Source: Paenibacillus cellulosilyticus
Lineage (GTDB): Bacteria > Bacillota > Bacilli > Paenibacillales > Paenibacillaceae
NCBI RefSeq assembly: GCF_003182255.1
Contig: NZ_QGTQ01000010.1
Span: forward strand, 1-64,000
Reading direction: 5' to 3'
DNA: 64,000 nt
The notes beneath the pieces are model-generated. The model had not been told where the DNA came from, ran no database searches, and saw only the letters and a list, made by a program, of their open reading frames with translations. Positions 56,958 to 64,000 of this stretch are shown one piece after another. A program made the translations under genes and the position numbers. The stretch's first letter is position 1. Each line of letters opens with the position of its first letter.

Positions 56958-57887
56958 ATGAACCACACAGCAGCTCCACGGCGTCAGCAAGGGGCGATCG
57001 GAGAACGGAGGACGGGCATCGGACAGATCCTGGAGAAGCATCTTTGGGGATATCTGTTTCTACTGCCCGCCCTTCTTATTTTTGCAATGTTTTTATGGTT
57101 GCCAATTATTAAAGGGTTTTTCTACAGCTTCTATCATGTTGATTTTGTTAAAGGGAACACGTTCGTCGGTTTCGACAACTACAAGACGGTATTGCACGAT
57201 TCGGACGTAGGGATTTCCATTCGCAACACGCTTTACTACATGGGACTGGCACTCGTTATCGGCTTCTGGGTGCCGATCGTATTCGCCATCGCAATCTCGG
57301 AGGTTCGGCGTTTCCAAGGTATACTGCGCATTGCAGCTTACTTGCCGAACGTTATACCAGTCGTCGTTCTATATGGACTATGGCGCTGGTTCTACGATCC
57401 GGTTGGACCGATCAATGCAGCCATCACGAAGACGGCTGGCGGGGAAGGCATCGCCTTCATGACGGATACGAGCTGGTCGATGATTTCGCTCGTCTTCATG
57501 GAGACATGGCAGCAGTTCGGCGCAGCGATGCTGCTCTATCTGGCGGCGATCTTAAGTATTCCGCGTGACTGGTACGAAGCAGCGGAGATCGACGGAGCAG
57601 GCGTCTGGATGCGTATTCGCCATATTACACTGCCATCGGTAAAAAGCTTGATTGTGCTTATGCTGCTGCTGCAGCTAATCGGCACGTCGCAAGGCTTCCA
57701 ATCGCAATTGGCGATGCTGGACGGCGGTCCGAACAATGCGACGCTGACGTATGCGCTGCTTATTGTCAAATACGCGACGACGCGGCTTGATCTCGGGGTA
57801 GCCTCCGCGATGGGCGTGCTCATGTTTATCGTATTGAGCGTACTGGCTATCATTCAATTCCGGCTTCAGCATAGGGGGGACAACTAG
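56958..57887 (+). CDS. Sugar ABC transporter permease (MalF/UgpA type)
   Basis: 309 residues. The first helix is YLFLLPALLIFAMFLWLPII, followed by GFFYSFYHVDFVKGNTFVGF typical of MalF-like subunits. The coupling loop EAAEIDGAGVWMRIRHITLP is complete. It pairs with the second permease, whose gene starts 1 bp after its stop. No ATPase gene is present, so a shared MsmX-like ATPase is likely. Confidence 0.93.
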   Translation: MNHTAAPRRQQGAIGERRTGIGQILEKHLWGYLFLLPALLIFAMFLWLPIIKGFFYSFYHVDFVKGNTFVGFDNYKTVLHDSDVGISIRNTLYYMGLALVIGFWVPIVFAIAISEVRRFQGILRIAAYLPNVIPVVVLYGLWRWFYDPVGPINAAITKTAGGEGIAFMTDTSWSMISLVFMETWQQFGAAMLLYLAAILSIPRDWYEAAEIDGAGVWMRIRHITLPSVKSLIVLMLLLQLIGTSQGFQSQLAMLDGGPNNATLTYALLIVKYATTRLDLGVASAMGVLMFIVLSVLAIIQFRLQHRGDN

Positions 57888-57888
57888 A

Positions 57889-58764
57889 ATGAAACATGAA
57901 GAACGCGGCATATTGTCCCGATACGATCTGAAGAAGCCGCTCAATCGAACGGTATATGCCCTTATGCTCCTGGTTGTTATCGTAATGGCCTGCTCCATGC
58001 TCTACCCGGTTCTTGTTGCGATGTTCAATGCGTTCAAGACGAACACGGAAGTCAACAGCTTCCCGCCGACTTTCCTGCCGGAGGAAGGGTGGCATTGGAG
58101 CAACTTAAAGCAGGGCTGGAATTATATCGATCTGCCGATCTTCCTGCGCAACACGATGATTATTTTTGTCGGCAACATGATTGTTACAGTCGGGGTGCTT
58201 GGTCTTGCGGCGTTCAGTTTGTCTAAGCTGCATGTGCCGAAGGCGGGAATGATCAGCATGTTCTTCCTCATCACCTTGTTCATTCCGCCGACGACCTATC
58301 TGATTCCGAACTTCTTGAACCTGAAGGATCTCGGTTTAATCAACACCTTCGCGGCATTCTGGCTGCCGGCCGGTGCAAGTGCATTCAACCTGCTGCTGCT
58401 TAAAAATTTCTTCGACGGCCTTCACCAAGAGATGTTCGAGGCGGCTCGAATGGATGGCGCGTCCGAGTGGCGCTGCTTCGCAGGATTAGCGCTGCCGTTG
58501 TCCGTTCCGATCATTGCGACGCTTGCCATATTCGTCTTCTCCACAGCATGGAATGACTGGTTCTGGCCATCGCTCGTCATGCACAATGACAGCAAATATC
58601 CGCTCTCTACGGCGATCTACAAGTATGTCATAAGCGCGCGTGGTCTGGGATTGAATATTCGCTTCGCGATTCTGTTCATGGTCATGCTTCCGCCGATCGT
58701 GGTGTTCCTTGTCTTCCAGCGCTTTATTATGCGCGGTCTTAATCTTGGCGGGGTCAAAGGGTAA
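57889..58764 (+). CDS. Sugar ABC transporter permease (MalG/UgpE type)
   Basis: 291 residues, ATG at 57889, translationally coupled to the upstream permease. It has a first helix ALMLLVVIVMACSMLYPVLV, then MFNAFKTNTEVNSFPPTFLP, the coupling loop EMFEAARMDGASEWRCFAGL and the terminal QRFIMRGLNLGGVKG. Together the two make the membrane channel for the sugar delivered by the lipoprotein encoded next. Confidence 0.93.
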   Translation: MKHEERGILSRYDLKKPLNRTVYALMLLVVIVMACSMLYPVLVAMFNAFKTNTEVNSFPPTFLPEEGWHWSNLKQGWNYIDLPIFLRNTMIIFVGNMIVTVGVLGLAAFSLSKLHVPKAGMISMFFLITLFIPPTTYLIPNFLNLKDLGLINTFAAFWLPAGASAFNLLLLKNFFDGLHQEMFEAARMDGASEWRCFAGLALPLSVPIIATLAIFVFSTAWNDWFWPSLVMHNDSKYPLSTAIYKYVISARGLGLNIRFAILFMVMLPPIVVFLVFQRFIMRGLNLGGVKG

Positions 58765-58901
58765 TATTGCACACATCGGGCATCGACTAGGAACGTAGAA
58801 CCACACACAATCGCCATAACGACACACATCGTTTAAAGCGGTTTCGAGCGATATGATGAATGCGTAAGGAAAACTTAAGCGTCTAGAAAAGGGGAGTATC
58901 C

Positions 58902-60380
58902 ATGCATAAGCGTAAGCTCATGACAGTCATGGCATGTCTAGCTTTGTCTGCCTCCATGCTCGCAGCATGCGGTGGCGGCGGTTCAGACAAGGAGACGACG
59001 AAGGAAGACACGAGCACCACCGATACGACAGACAACGCAGGCACGAAGACGGACACTGCGACAACAGCTGACGAGCCGGCAGCGCAAGATCCGTTCTTGA
59101 ATGAGAAGGCGACAATCAGCATCTATTACCCAACGCCGGATCAGGTAGAAAACCGCAAGCTGGAGGATGACAAGATCCGCCGCTTCACGGAGAAATACCC
59201 GAACGTTACGATTGAGAAAAGCGACTGGCATTATAACGTAGACGAGATTGGCATCAAGATGGCGTCGAACGAAGCGCCAACGATCTTTAATACATTCGCG
59301 ACGGAAGCGAAGTTTCTGATCGAGCGCGGCTGGGCGGCTGACATCACCGATCTGTGGAACAACTACGAGAATAAAGATCAAATTAACCCAACGCTGCAAA
59401 ATCAGTTTATCGTAGACGGCAAAGTGTACGGCGTTGTTCAGAAGGGCTACTCGACGAGTACGGTCGTGAACAAAAAGATGCTGGATGAGAAAGGCGTGGC
59501 CATCCCATCGTACGACTGGACTTGGAATGACATGATCAACACGGCGAAGGCTGTTGCTGACCCGGCGAAAGGTATCGCGGGCATTGCGCCAATGGGCAAA
59601 GGCAACGAAGCAGGCTGGAACTGGACGAACTTCTTGTTCGAAGCCGGCGGTCAAATTATTAATACGGACGGCGGCAAAGTGACAGCGGCATTCAACTCGG
59701 ATGCAGGCGTTAAAGCGCTGCAGCTGTATGAGAACCTGCGCTGGGATGCGAATGCCATTCCGAAGGACTGGGCGCTCGGCTGGGGCGATGCGGTAGGTGC
59801 GTTCTCGCAAGGCAGAACGGCGATGGTAATCGCTGGCGCAGAAGGTCCGCTTGAGCAGGCGCTGAACCAAGGCGGCATGAAGCCAGAGGATGTTCTTACG
59901 TATCCTATGCCTGCATTTGAAGCGGGCGGCAAGCACTACGGCGTTCTTGGCGGCGACTACCTCGTCATTAACCCGAATGCAAGCAAAGCAGAGCAAGAAG
60001 CAGCGTTCCGTTACATTACGTTCGACTACTTCTCCGATGACTGGCTCGCGTCGGTCGAGAAGGATATTCAAGCGCGTAAAGCAGAGAACAAATATTTCAT
60101 TCCGCCTCAAATGAACTACTTCCGTGAAGATTCCGATTATGGGCAAAAGGTTCAAGCGATCTTCGATAAGTACGATAACGTGTACAAATATGCACCGGAG
60201 TCGAATGCGCTGCTTGATGGTCAGCCGGAGGCGCAGTACAATACGCAGGAATACTATGCCGAGATGACGAACGTCGTTCAGCAAGTATTCTCGAAGAAGG
60301 GCGTCGATCTGAAGGCGAAGCTGGACGAAGCGGCGAAGGTGATGCAGGACAAATATTTCAGCAAAATCGAAGTGAAATAA
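58902..60380 (+). CDS. Extracellular sugar-binding lipoprotein of ABC transporter (family 1)
   Basis: 492 residues. The signal peptide ends in lipobox LAAC with Cys23 as the lipidated residue, then a Gly/Thr/Asp-rich tether (about 24-65). The mature domain has PNVTIEKSDWHYN, KGYSTSTVVNKKMLDEKGV, SYDWTWNDMINTAKAVADP and FSQGRTAMVIAGAEG, typical of MalE/MsmE-like proteins. 137 bp separate it from the permease genes, enough for an extra promoter to raise its level. A terminator follows. The sugar cannot be inferred. Confidence 0.93.
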   Translation: MHKRKLMTVMACLALSASMLAACGGGGSDKETTKEDTSTTDTTDNAGTKTDTATTADEPAAQDPFLNEKATISIYYPTPDQVENRKLEDDKIRRFTEKYPNVTIEKSDWHYNVDEIGIKMASNEAPTIFNTFATEAKFLIERGWAADITDLWNNYENKDQINPTLQNQFIVDGKVYGVVQKGYSTSTVVNKKMLDEKGVAIPSYDWTWNDMINTAKAVADPAKGIAGIAPMGKGNEAGWNWTNFLFEAGGQIINTDGGKVTAAFNSDAGVKALQLYENLRWDANAIPKDWALGWGDAVGAFSQGRTAMVIAGAEGPLEQALNQGGMKPEDVLTYPMPAFEAGGKHYGVLGGDYLVINPNASKAEQEAAFRYITFDYFSDDWLASVEKDIQARKAENKYFIPPQMNYFREDSDYGQKVQAIFDKYDNVYKYAPESNALLDGQPEAQYNTQEYYAEMTNVVQQVFSKKGVDLKAKLDEAAKVMQDKYFSKIEVK

Positions 60381-60403
60381 TCGGTTATATCGCGATAAAA
60401 CAA

Positions 60404-60438
60404 AAAGAGGCACCCCATTCTGAATGGGGTGTCTCTTT
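60404..60438. terminator. Bidirectional terminator between sugar ABC operon and HD-GYP gene
   Basis: AAAGAGGCACCCCATTC (60404-60420) pairs with GAATGGGGTGTCTCTTT (60422-60438), with one G-T pair and A/T-rich flanks on both sides. Confidence 0.9.
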
Positions 60439-60445
60439 AGTCGTT

Positions 60446-61519
60446 CTAGAGTAAAATTTCTTGCACTTCAATGCCGCGTTCAACCGTCAAATCGACGAAT
60501 TGCTCATCGATCTGAATGAGCGGACGGAAGAACTCGGTCGGATGTGTCATAACGATAATGCCAGACTGACCGTTATCGAGAATGGCACGCTTGCCGATGA
60601 AGTTCGGGATCATATGCTTGATGAATGTATGCGCGGTGTTTGCATCAAGCTCCTTGAAGCTCATGCGGTAAATCTCGCGAAGGACATGAAGCAGGTCGCG
60701 CTTCTCACGGTATACACGCATGGAGATCATCGCGCTGTATACGTCAACCACGGCGACGATTTTGGCAACAGGATGAATCTCTTCATCCTTCAAGCCAAGC
60801 GGATAACCACTGCCGTCGTTTCGTTCATGGTGCTGCGCTGCAACCAAGGCTGCCATTTCATTAGACATCGAATTCTTGATGATATCATGGCCGTATTGTG
60901 GATGGCGCTTAATTTCATCGAATTCTTCTTCCGTCAGTCGGCCTGGCTTGTTCAGAATCGAGCCGTCGATTCGGCATTTGCCGATATCGTGTAGGAAGCC
61001 CGCTTGTCCGATATCGACGGCTTCCTCTTGGCTGTAACCGAGCCAGGAGGCGAGGTAGAAGGACAACATGCCTACTTGTACGGAATGCTGGTATGTATAG
61101 TCATCCCTCGTATTCAAGAGGAGCAGCATGGAGACAACATCTCGTTCCATCTTAAAGTTGTCTACGAGAGGTTGAAATGTCGCCTTTACAGCCTTCTCCT
61201 CGATTGTTCCCTCATTGATTGCTTGCTCGAACAGCGATTTGAAGCCTTTAACTGTATCTTCGTAAATAGGTTTAACGGTAGGCATCCATTTTGGGCTTAC
61301 ACTCGTTTCAATGGTACGAGAATGGCCTGCAGCCGACAGGACAGGACGTTCAGAAGCGCGTACTTCAATATCGACGTAGTCGATTTGATGCTGAAACAAC
61401 ATCGAGATCTCTTTGTTGCTTAAATGCGTATCTTTAGACAGAACATGGAGACCGTAGTTGTTAAATGTATCCGATGTAAGAAGGTCCCCATCTCTCAAGT
61501 CGGTGACGTGTACCCGCAT
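60446..61519 (-). CDS. HD-GYP domain phosphodiesterase-like protein
   Basis: 357 residues. The N-terminal ~100 residues (DLRDGDLLTSDTFNNYGLHV) form the domain often found before Bacillales HD-GYP domains. The catalytic domain (about 130-300) has YTYQHSVQVGMLSFYLASWL, GFLHDIGKCRID with the HD pair, HPQYGHDII, AAQHHERNDGSGYPLGLKDE with the GYP loop, and AVVDVYSAM. Such proteins hydrolyse cyclic di-GMP or related dinucleotides in the cytoplasm. No partner receiver domain is present. Activity is inferred from intact motifs. Confidence 0.93.
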   Translation of the reverse strand: MRVHVTDLRDGDLLTSDTFNNYGLHVLSKDTHLSNKEISMLFQHQIDYVDIEVRASERPVLSAAGHSRTIETSVSPKWMPTVKPIYEDTVKGFKSLFEQAINEGTIEEKAVKATFQPLVDNFKMERDVVSMLLLLNTRDDYTYQHSVQVGMLSFYLASWLGYSQEEAVDIGQAGFLHDIGKCRIDGSILNKPGRLTEEEFDEIKRHPQYGHDIIKNSMSNEMAALVAAQHHERNDGSGYPLGLKDEEIHPVAKIVAVVDVYSAMISMRVYREKRDLLHVLREIYRMSFKELDANTAHTFIKHMIPNFIGKRAILDNGQSGIIVMTHPTEFFRPLIQIDEQFVDLTVERGIEVQEILL

Positions 61520-61650
61520 GATGACACCCCTGAACTAGATTTAATGTGCTAGTCATATAGTATCAATTGTTGCTACTGATGGCAATAAGTTGAATGTCGA
61601 CCAAGGCAAAATTTGCTAACAATATATTAATATTTTCTTAACAATAAACT

Positions 61651-61678
61651 AAAAAAAGAGCGGGAATTCCACTCTTTT
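61651..61678 (-). terminator. Terminator of the moaDE-moeB operon (minus strand)
   Basis: On the minus strand AAAAGAG pairs with CTCTTTT around an imperfect GGAATTCC core, followed by seven T's in total. It lies 24 bp after the moeB stop. Confidence 0.7.
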
Positions 61679-61701
61679 CGTCGATTTTAATGGTAATTTC
61701 G

Positions 61702-62769
61702 TTATGTTCCTATCAAATCATTGTAAATTTGTTTTGCAACGGATAGGTCGTCTGTCCCCTGTACAAGTGCACGTCCATCTGGAAAAACGATGAGCGTATA
61801 GTCACGATCCACTAACGTTAGTCGCAGTAAAAATGGCGTTAATTCGAGCTGTACTGCGTGAGATAACCGATCCGCCAGCTGCGTTAGAGGAATCTGCAAT
61901 GGGCGTGGAGGTGTAATCTGAACGGTGCGACGGCCGCAAAGGGCCGCAGCAGCTTCATGAGCGGCAGTATCGCTATCTAACCACTCGAACTGCCGCCTTG
62001 CACATACAGGGCAATCTGCACGTTTAGATTGCGTCGTCTGGATATTCATCCATTGGCTTCGCCAGACATCGAACTGAATAAGTCCGCGATTCATCGCAGC
62101 TTTGTTGCCTGTTAAGAGCTTCATCGCCTCAGCAGCCTGCAGTGAACCAATAATATCGATAATCGGTGAAATAACGCCAGCTGTTTCGCAAGTATCCACT
62201 GTTCCTGCCGCAGGTGGTGCTGGGAATAAACAACGGAAGCATGGCGTTTCACCTGGTATAATAGAAGTGCACATACCGGATCCGCCGACAGCCCCGCCGT
62301 AGATCCAGGGGATTTGATGCTTCACGCTTACCTCATTAATAAGATAGCGTGCAGTGAAGTTGTCGGTACCGTCTACAATAATATCCGCATCCGCCAGCAG
62401 CTGCTCTGCATGATATGCGTTTAACTCGGTTGCGATTGGTTCGATGAATGGCGCAGCATTCGCTGCACGTAGGCGGATGGCTGCAGCCTCGGCCTTCGGC
62501 ATCATGCGCCTCGCATCGTCCTCGGTAAAGAGTACCTGACGATGGAGGTTGCTGAATTCGACGATATCCCGGTCAATTAACCGGATTCGACCGATGCCGC
62601 TGCGCACTAGATGCTGCGCTATGACCGAGCCCAGCGCTCCTACGCCAACAACGACAGCTGAGCGCTCGCCTAACGCTTGCTGGCCCGTTGTGCCTATAGG
62701 GGCATAACGCATTTGGCGGGCGTAACGAGAAGCTGCTGGAGAGTCTGAAGTAGCCTCCTTATCCATCAT
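61702..62769 (-). CDS. moeB: Molybdopterin-synthase adenylyltransferase-like protein (MoeB/ThiF family)
   Basis: 355 residues from the ATG at 62769, whose ATGA overlaps the stop of the moaDE gene. ThiF-type E1-like enzyme that adenylates the C-terminal Gly-Gly of MoaD. It has RYARQMRYAPIGTTGQQAL, nucleotide loop VVVGVGALGSVIAQHLVRSG, DRDIVEFSNLHRQVLF with the catalytic Arg, and DGTDNFTARYLINE. The zinc site is formed by CFRC and CPVC. The C-terminal ~100 residues resemble no rhodanese and may be a MoeB-specific extension. Because the partner MoaD lies in a fusion, the substrate question is interesting. ThiF or HesA are possible alternative names, but context favours molybdenum cofactor. Confidence 0.93.
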   Translation of the reverse strand: MMDKEATSDSPAASRYARQMRYAPIGTTGQQALGERSAVVVGVGALGSVIAQHLVRSGIGRIRLIDRDIVEFSNLHRQVLFTEDDARRMMPKAEAAAIRLRAANAAPFIEPIATELNAYHAEQLLADADIIVDGTDNFTARYLINEVSVKHQIPWIYGGAVGGSGMCTSIIPGETPCFRCLFPAPPAAGTVDTCETAGVISPIIDIIGSLQAAEAMKLLTGNKAAMNRGLIQFDVWRSQWMNIQTTQSKRADCPVCARRQFEWLDSDTAAHEAAAALCGRRTVQITPPRPLQIPLTQLADRLSHAVQLELTPFLLRLTLVDRDYTLIVFPDGRALVQGTDDLSVAKQIYNDLIGT

Positions 62770-63515
62770 GCCTGCTCCGTTCCGGCCAGCGGGTTCCAAG
62801 GTCCTGTTTGGTGACCTTTCCACTCGGAGCCATCATCCCATATTTCCTTCTTCCAAATGGGTACGATCTGTTTCAAACGTTCAATTGCATAGCGGCTAGC
62901 TTCATAACACGCGTCACGGTGCGGAGCCGAAACGGCGATTACGACACTAATGTCCGCAATATCAACAATACCTGTCCGATGGGCGATAGCGCAGCCTGCG
63001 CCGTTCCAACGAGCGGCAATTTCTTCCCCAATTTGCTCCATCGTCCGGATGGCCATTGGTGCATAGGCTTCGTATTCCAGCTTGACAGTACGCTGCCCTT
63101 GGGTCCATTCCCGGGTTGTGCCGACGAATGCAATGGAAGCGCCATGGTTCGGTATAATGACACGTCTCGTGACTTCCTCGACGGAAATAGGCTGATCTGT
63201 TAGCCAGTAGAGCGGCGCGTCTGCCGATGCGGCCGACGAGTCTTGCTCAGCAGCGGATTCTTCTCCACCAGATACAGGCGGCAGCAGCGCGAGTTCGTCC
63301 GAATGCTCAATCACCGCATCATCCTGCGCATAGGCTTGGTTGCACGCAACGAAGCAGAGGTGGATCAAATCACGATGAGATGCATACTGTTCGCTCAGGA
63401 GTGCTTTTAACTCAGAAACGGAGAGCGTACGATTTGGAAGCAGCAATTCAATTGAAGAAGCGCCCAGCCGTTCATTTAAACCGGCAAATAAACGAATCGT
63501 CCATTTATGTTCCAT
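62766..63515 (-). CDS. Fused molybdopterin synthase MoaD-MoaE
   Basis: 249 residues. Residues about 1-82 are MoaD, a ubiquitin-like sulfur carrier (WTIRLFAGLNERLGASSIEL, ending ELALLPPVSGG). A ~20-residue acidic, Ser/Ala-rich linker leads to MoaE (about 105-245), with VGTTREWTQGQRTVKLEYEA, AHRTGIVDIADISVVIAVSA and the catalytic lysines in VPIWKKEIWDD. The two normally separate subunits convert precursor Z into molybdopterin by sulfur transfer. Here Gly-Gly is internal, so it cannot be thiocarboxylated unless cut. Mycobacterium tuberculosis MoaX has a similar layout and is processed. Divergent from moaA and coupled to moeB. Confidence 0.94.
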   Translation of the reverse strand: MEHKWTIRLFAGLNERLGASSIELLLPNRTLSVSELKALLSEQYASHRDLIHLCFVACNQAYAQDDAVIEHSDELALLPPVSGGEESAAEQDSSAASADAPLYWLTDQPISVEEVTRRVIIPNHGASIAFVGTTREWTQGQRTVKLEYEAYAPMAIRTMEQIGEEIAARWNGAGCAIAHRTGIVDIADISVVIAVSAPHRDACYEASRYAIERLKQIVPIWKKEIWDDGSEWKGHQTGPWNPLAGTEQA

Positions 63516-63636
63516 GTTAGAAAACCTCTCATAGCGATGGTATAAAGATGGTTAAAGTATATCATAATCGGCATAGAGATGTTATGCTAATAGGTAGTGA
63601 AATGTTTGTGAAATGCGGGCTAAGGTGGTGGCTGTG

Positions 63637-64000
63637 ATGGGTCCACTAATGGATCGATTTGGGCGGGAGCACAATTATTTGCGAATATCCGTAACCGACC
63701 GGTGCAATTTGCGCTGCGTCTACTGTATGCCTGAAGAGGGAGTCGAATTTACCGATACTTCCAACCTGCTGTCGTTCGAACAGATTACAGAGGTCGTTCA
63801 ATCAGCGGCACGCTTCGGTGTGACAAAGCTGCGAATAACAGGCGGCGAGCCGCTTGTCCGCAAAAACCTCGATCAGCTGATCCGAATGCTGGCTTCGATA
63901 CCCGGCATATCTGATATATCGATGACGACCAATGGCATTCTACTTGCTCCGCAAGCCGAGGCGCTGCGAGATGCAGGTCTGAATCGTGTCAATATAAGTC
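63637..64000 (+). CDS. moaA: GTP 3',8-cyclase MoaA, partial (runs off the window)
   Basis: The first 121 codons are present; the gene continues beyond 64000. The ATG at 63637 follows AAGGTGGTG; a GTG one codon upstream is a possible alternative. MDRFGREHNYLRISVTDRCN and the radical-SAM cluster motif CNLRCVYCMPEEG are followed by KLRITGGEPLVRKNLDQLI and ISMTTNGILL, all diagnostic. The enzyme uses S-adenosylmethionine and two Fe-S clusters to start molybdopterin synthesis from GTP. It is divergent from moaDE-moeB with about 120 bp between. Confidence 0.95.
   Translation, partial: MGPLMDRFGREHNYLRISVTDRCNLRCVYCMPEEGVEFTDTSNLLSFEQITEVVQSAARFGVTKLRITGGEPLVRKNLDQLIRMLASIPGISDISMTTNGILLAPQAEALRDAGLNRVNIS

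Overview
The window looks like a chromosomal segment of a Gram-positive, low-to-medium GC, spore-forming Bacillales, most probably a Paenibacillus/Cohnella-type Paenibacillaceae. The pointers are strong GGAGG ribosome sites with frequent TTG/GTG starts, a YhbH sporulation protein, the Firmicutes gene order sufC-sufD-sufS-sufU-sufB, a YhaM exoribonuclease, an SLH-anchored multidomain xylanase, and YesM/YesN-type histidine kinase plus AraC response-regulator pairs next to sugar ABC transporters. The genus is an inference; no rRNA is present.

Layout. 1-3.1 kb: a sirtuin, a frameshifted Uma2-family gene and an AzgA-type purine permease. 3.1-13.8 kb: a carbohydrate block with a LacI regulator flanked by three matching palindromic operators, a GH127 beta-L-arabinofuranosidase, a sensor kinase/response regulator pair, and a divergent permease-permease-binding lipoprotein operon with two cre-like sites. 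13.85-14.7 kb: a decayed insertion sequence with 11-bp terminal inverted repeats. 15.1-22.8 kb: an AT-rich island with a secreted seven-repeat RCC1-propeller protein, a 1872-residue secreted RHS/YD protein with an unrecognised C-terminal tip, and a small zinc-ribbon protein directly downstream (candidate toxin and immunity pair). 23.4-27.7 kb: sbcD-sbcC. 28-31.9 kb: xylanase CBM22x3-GH10-CBM9-SLHx3. 32-40.4 kb: cysteine synthase, tRNA-Thr(CGT), yhaM, a Fur-boxed pair of siderophore permeases, an ABC exporter, a dense block of structured intergenic repeats, and yhbH. 40.6-46.4 kb: a DUF423 protein, a PAS-GGDEF-EAL protein, an orphan protein, a YunC-like protein, mtnA and a DUF1802 protein. 46.6-51.9 kb: the suf Fe-S assembly operon. 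51.9-53.3 kb: repeats and one small membrane protein. 53.4-60.4 kb: a second kinase/regulator/two-permease/binding-protein sugar system. 60.4-64 kb: an HD-GYP protein, moeB, a moaD-moaE fusion, and divergent moaA cut by the window edge.

The genes suggest a plant-polymer degrader. The cell-surface xylanase and GH127 enzyme would release pentose oligosaccharides. Two kinase/AraC regulator pairs would sense substrates, two ABC importers would take them up, and CcpA (cre sites) and the LacI protein would impose carbon control. Iron supply (Fur-boxed permeases) and Fe-S assembly (suf) feed Fe-S enzymes such as MoaA in the molybdopterin cluster.

The most unusual features are intergenic. (1) A structured repeat (33.3, 38.5, 38.9, 39.1 kb) has hairpins that show compensatory base changes between copies and a tail of about 22-bp tandem units. 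One copy supplies the stop codon of an ABC exporter. (2) Arrays of hairpins with a 51-bp period lie at 38.7 and 52.4 kb, with a degenerate relative at 3.2 kb. (3) A dispersed nested palindrome lies at 0, 52.0 and 55.4 kb. Together with the RHS tip and its neighbour, these are the best candidates for undescribed biology here.
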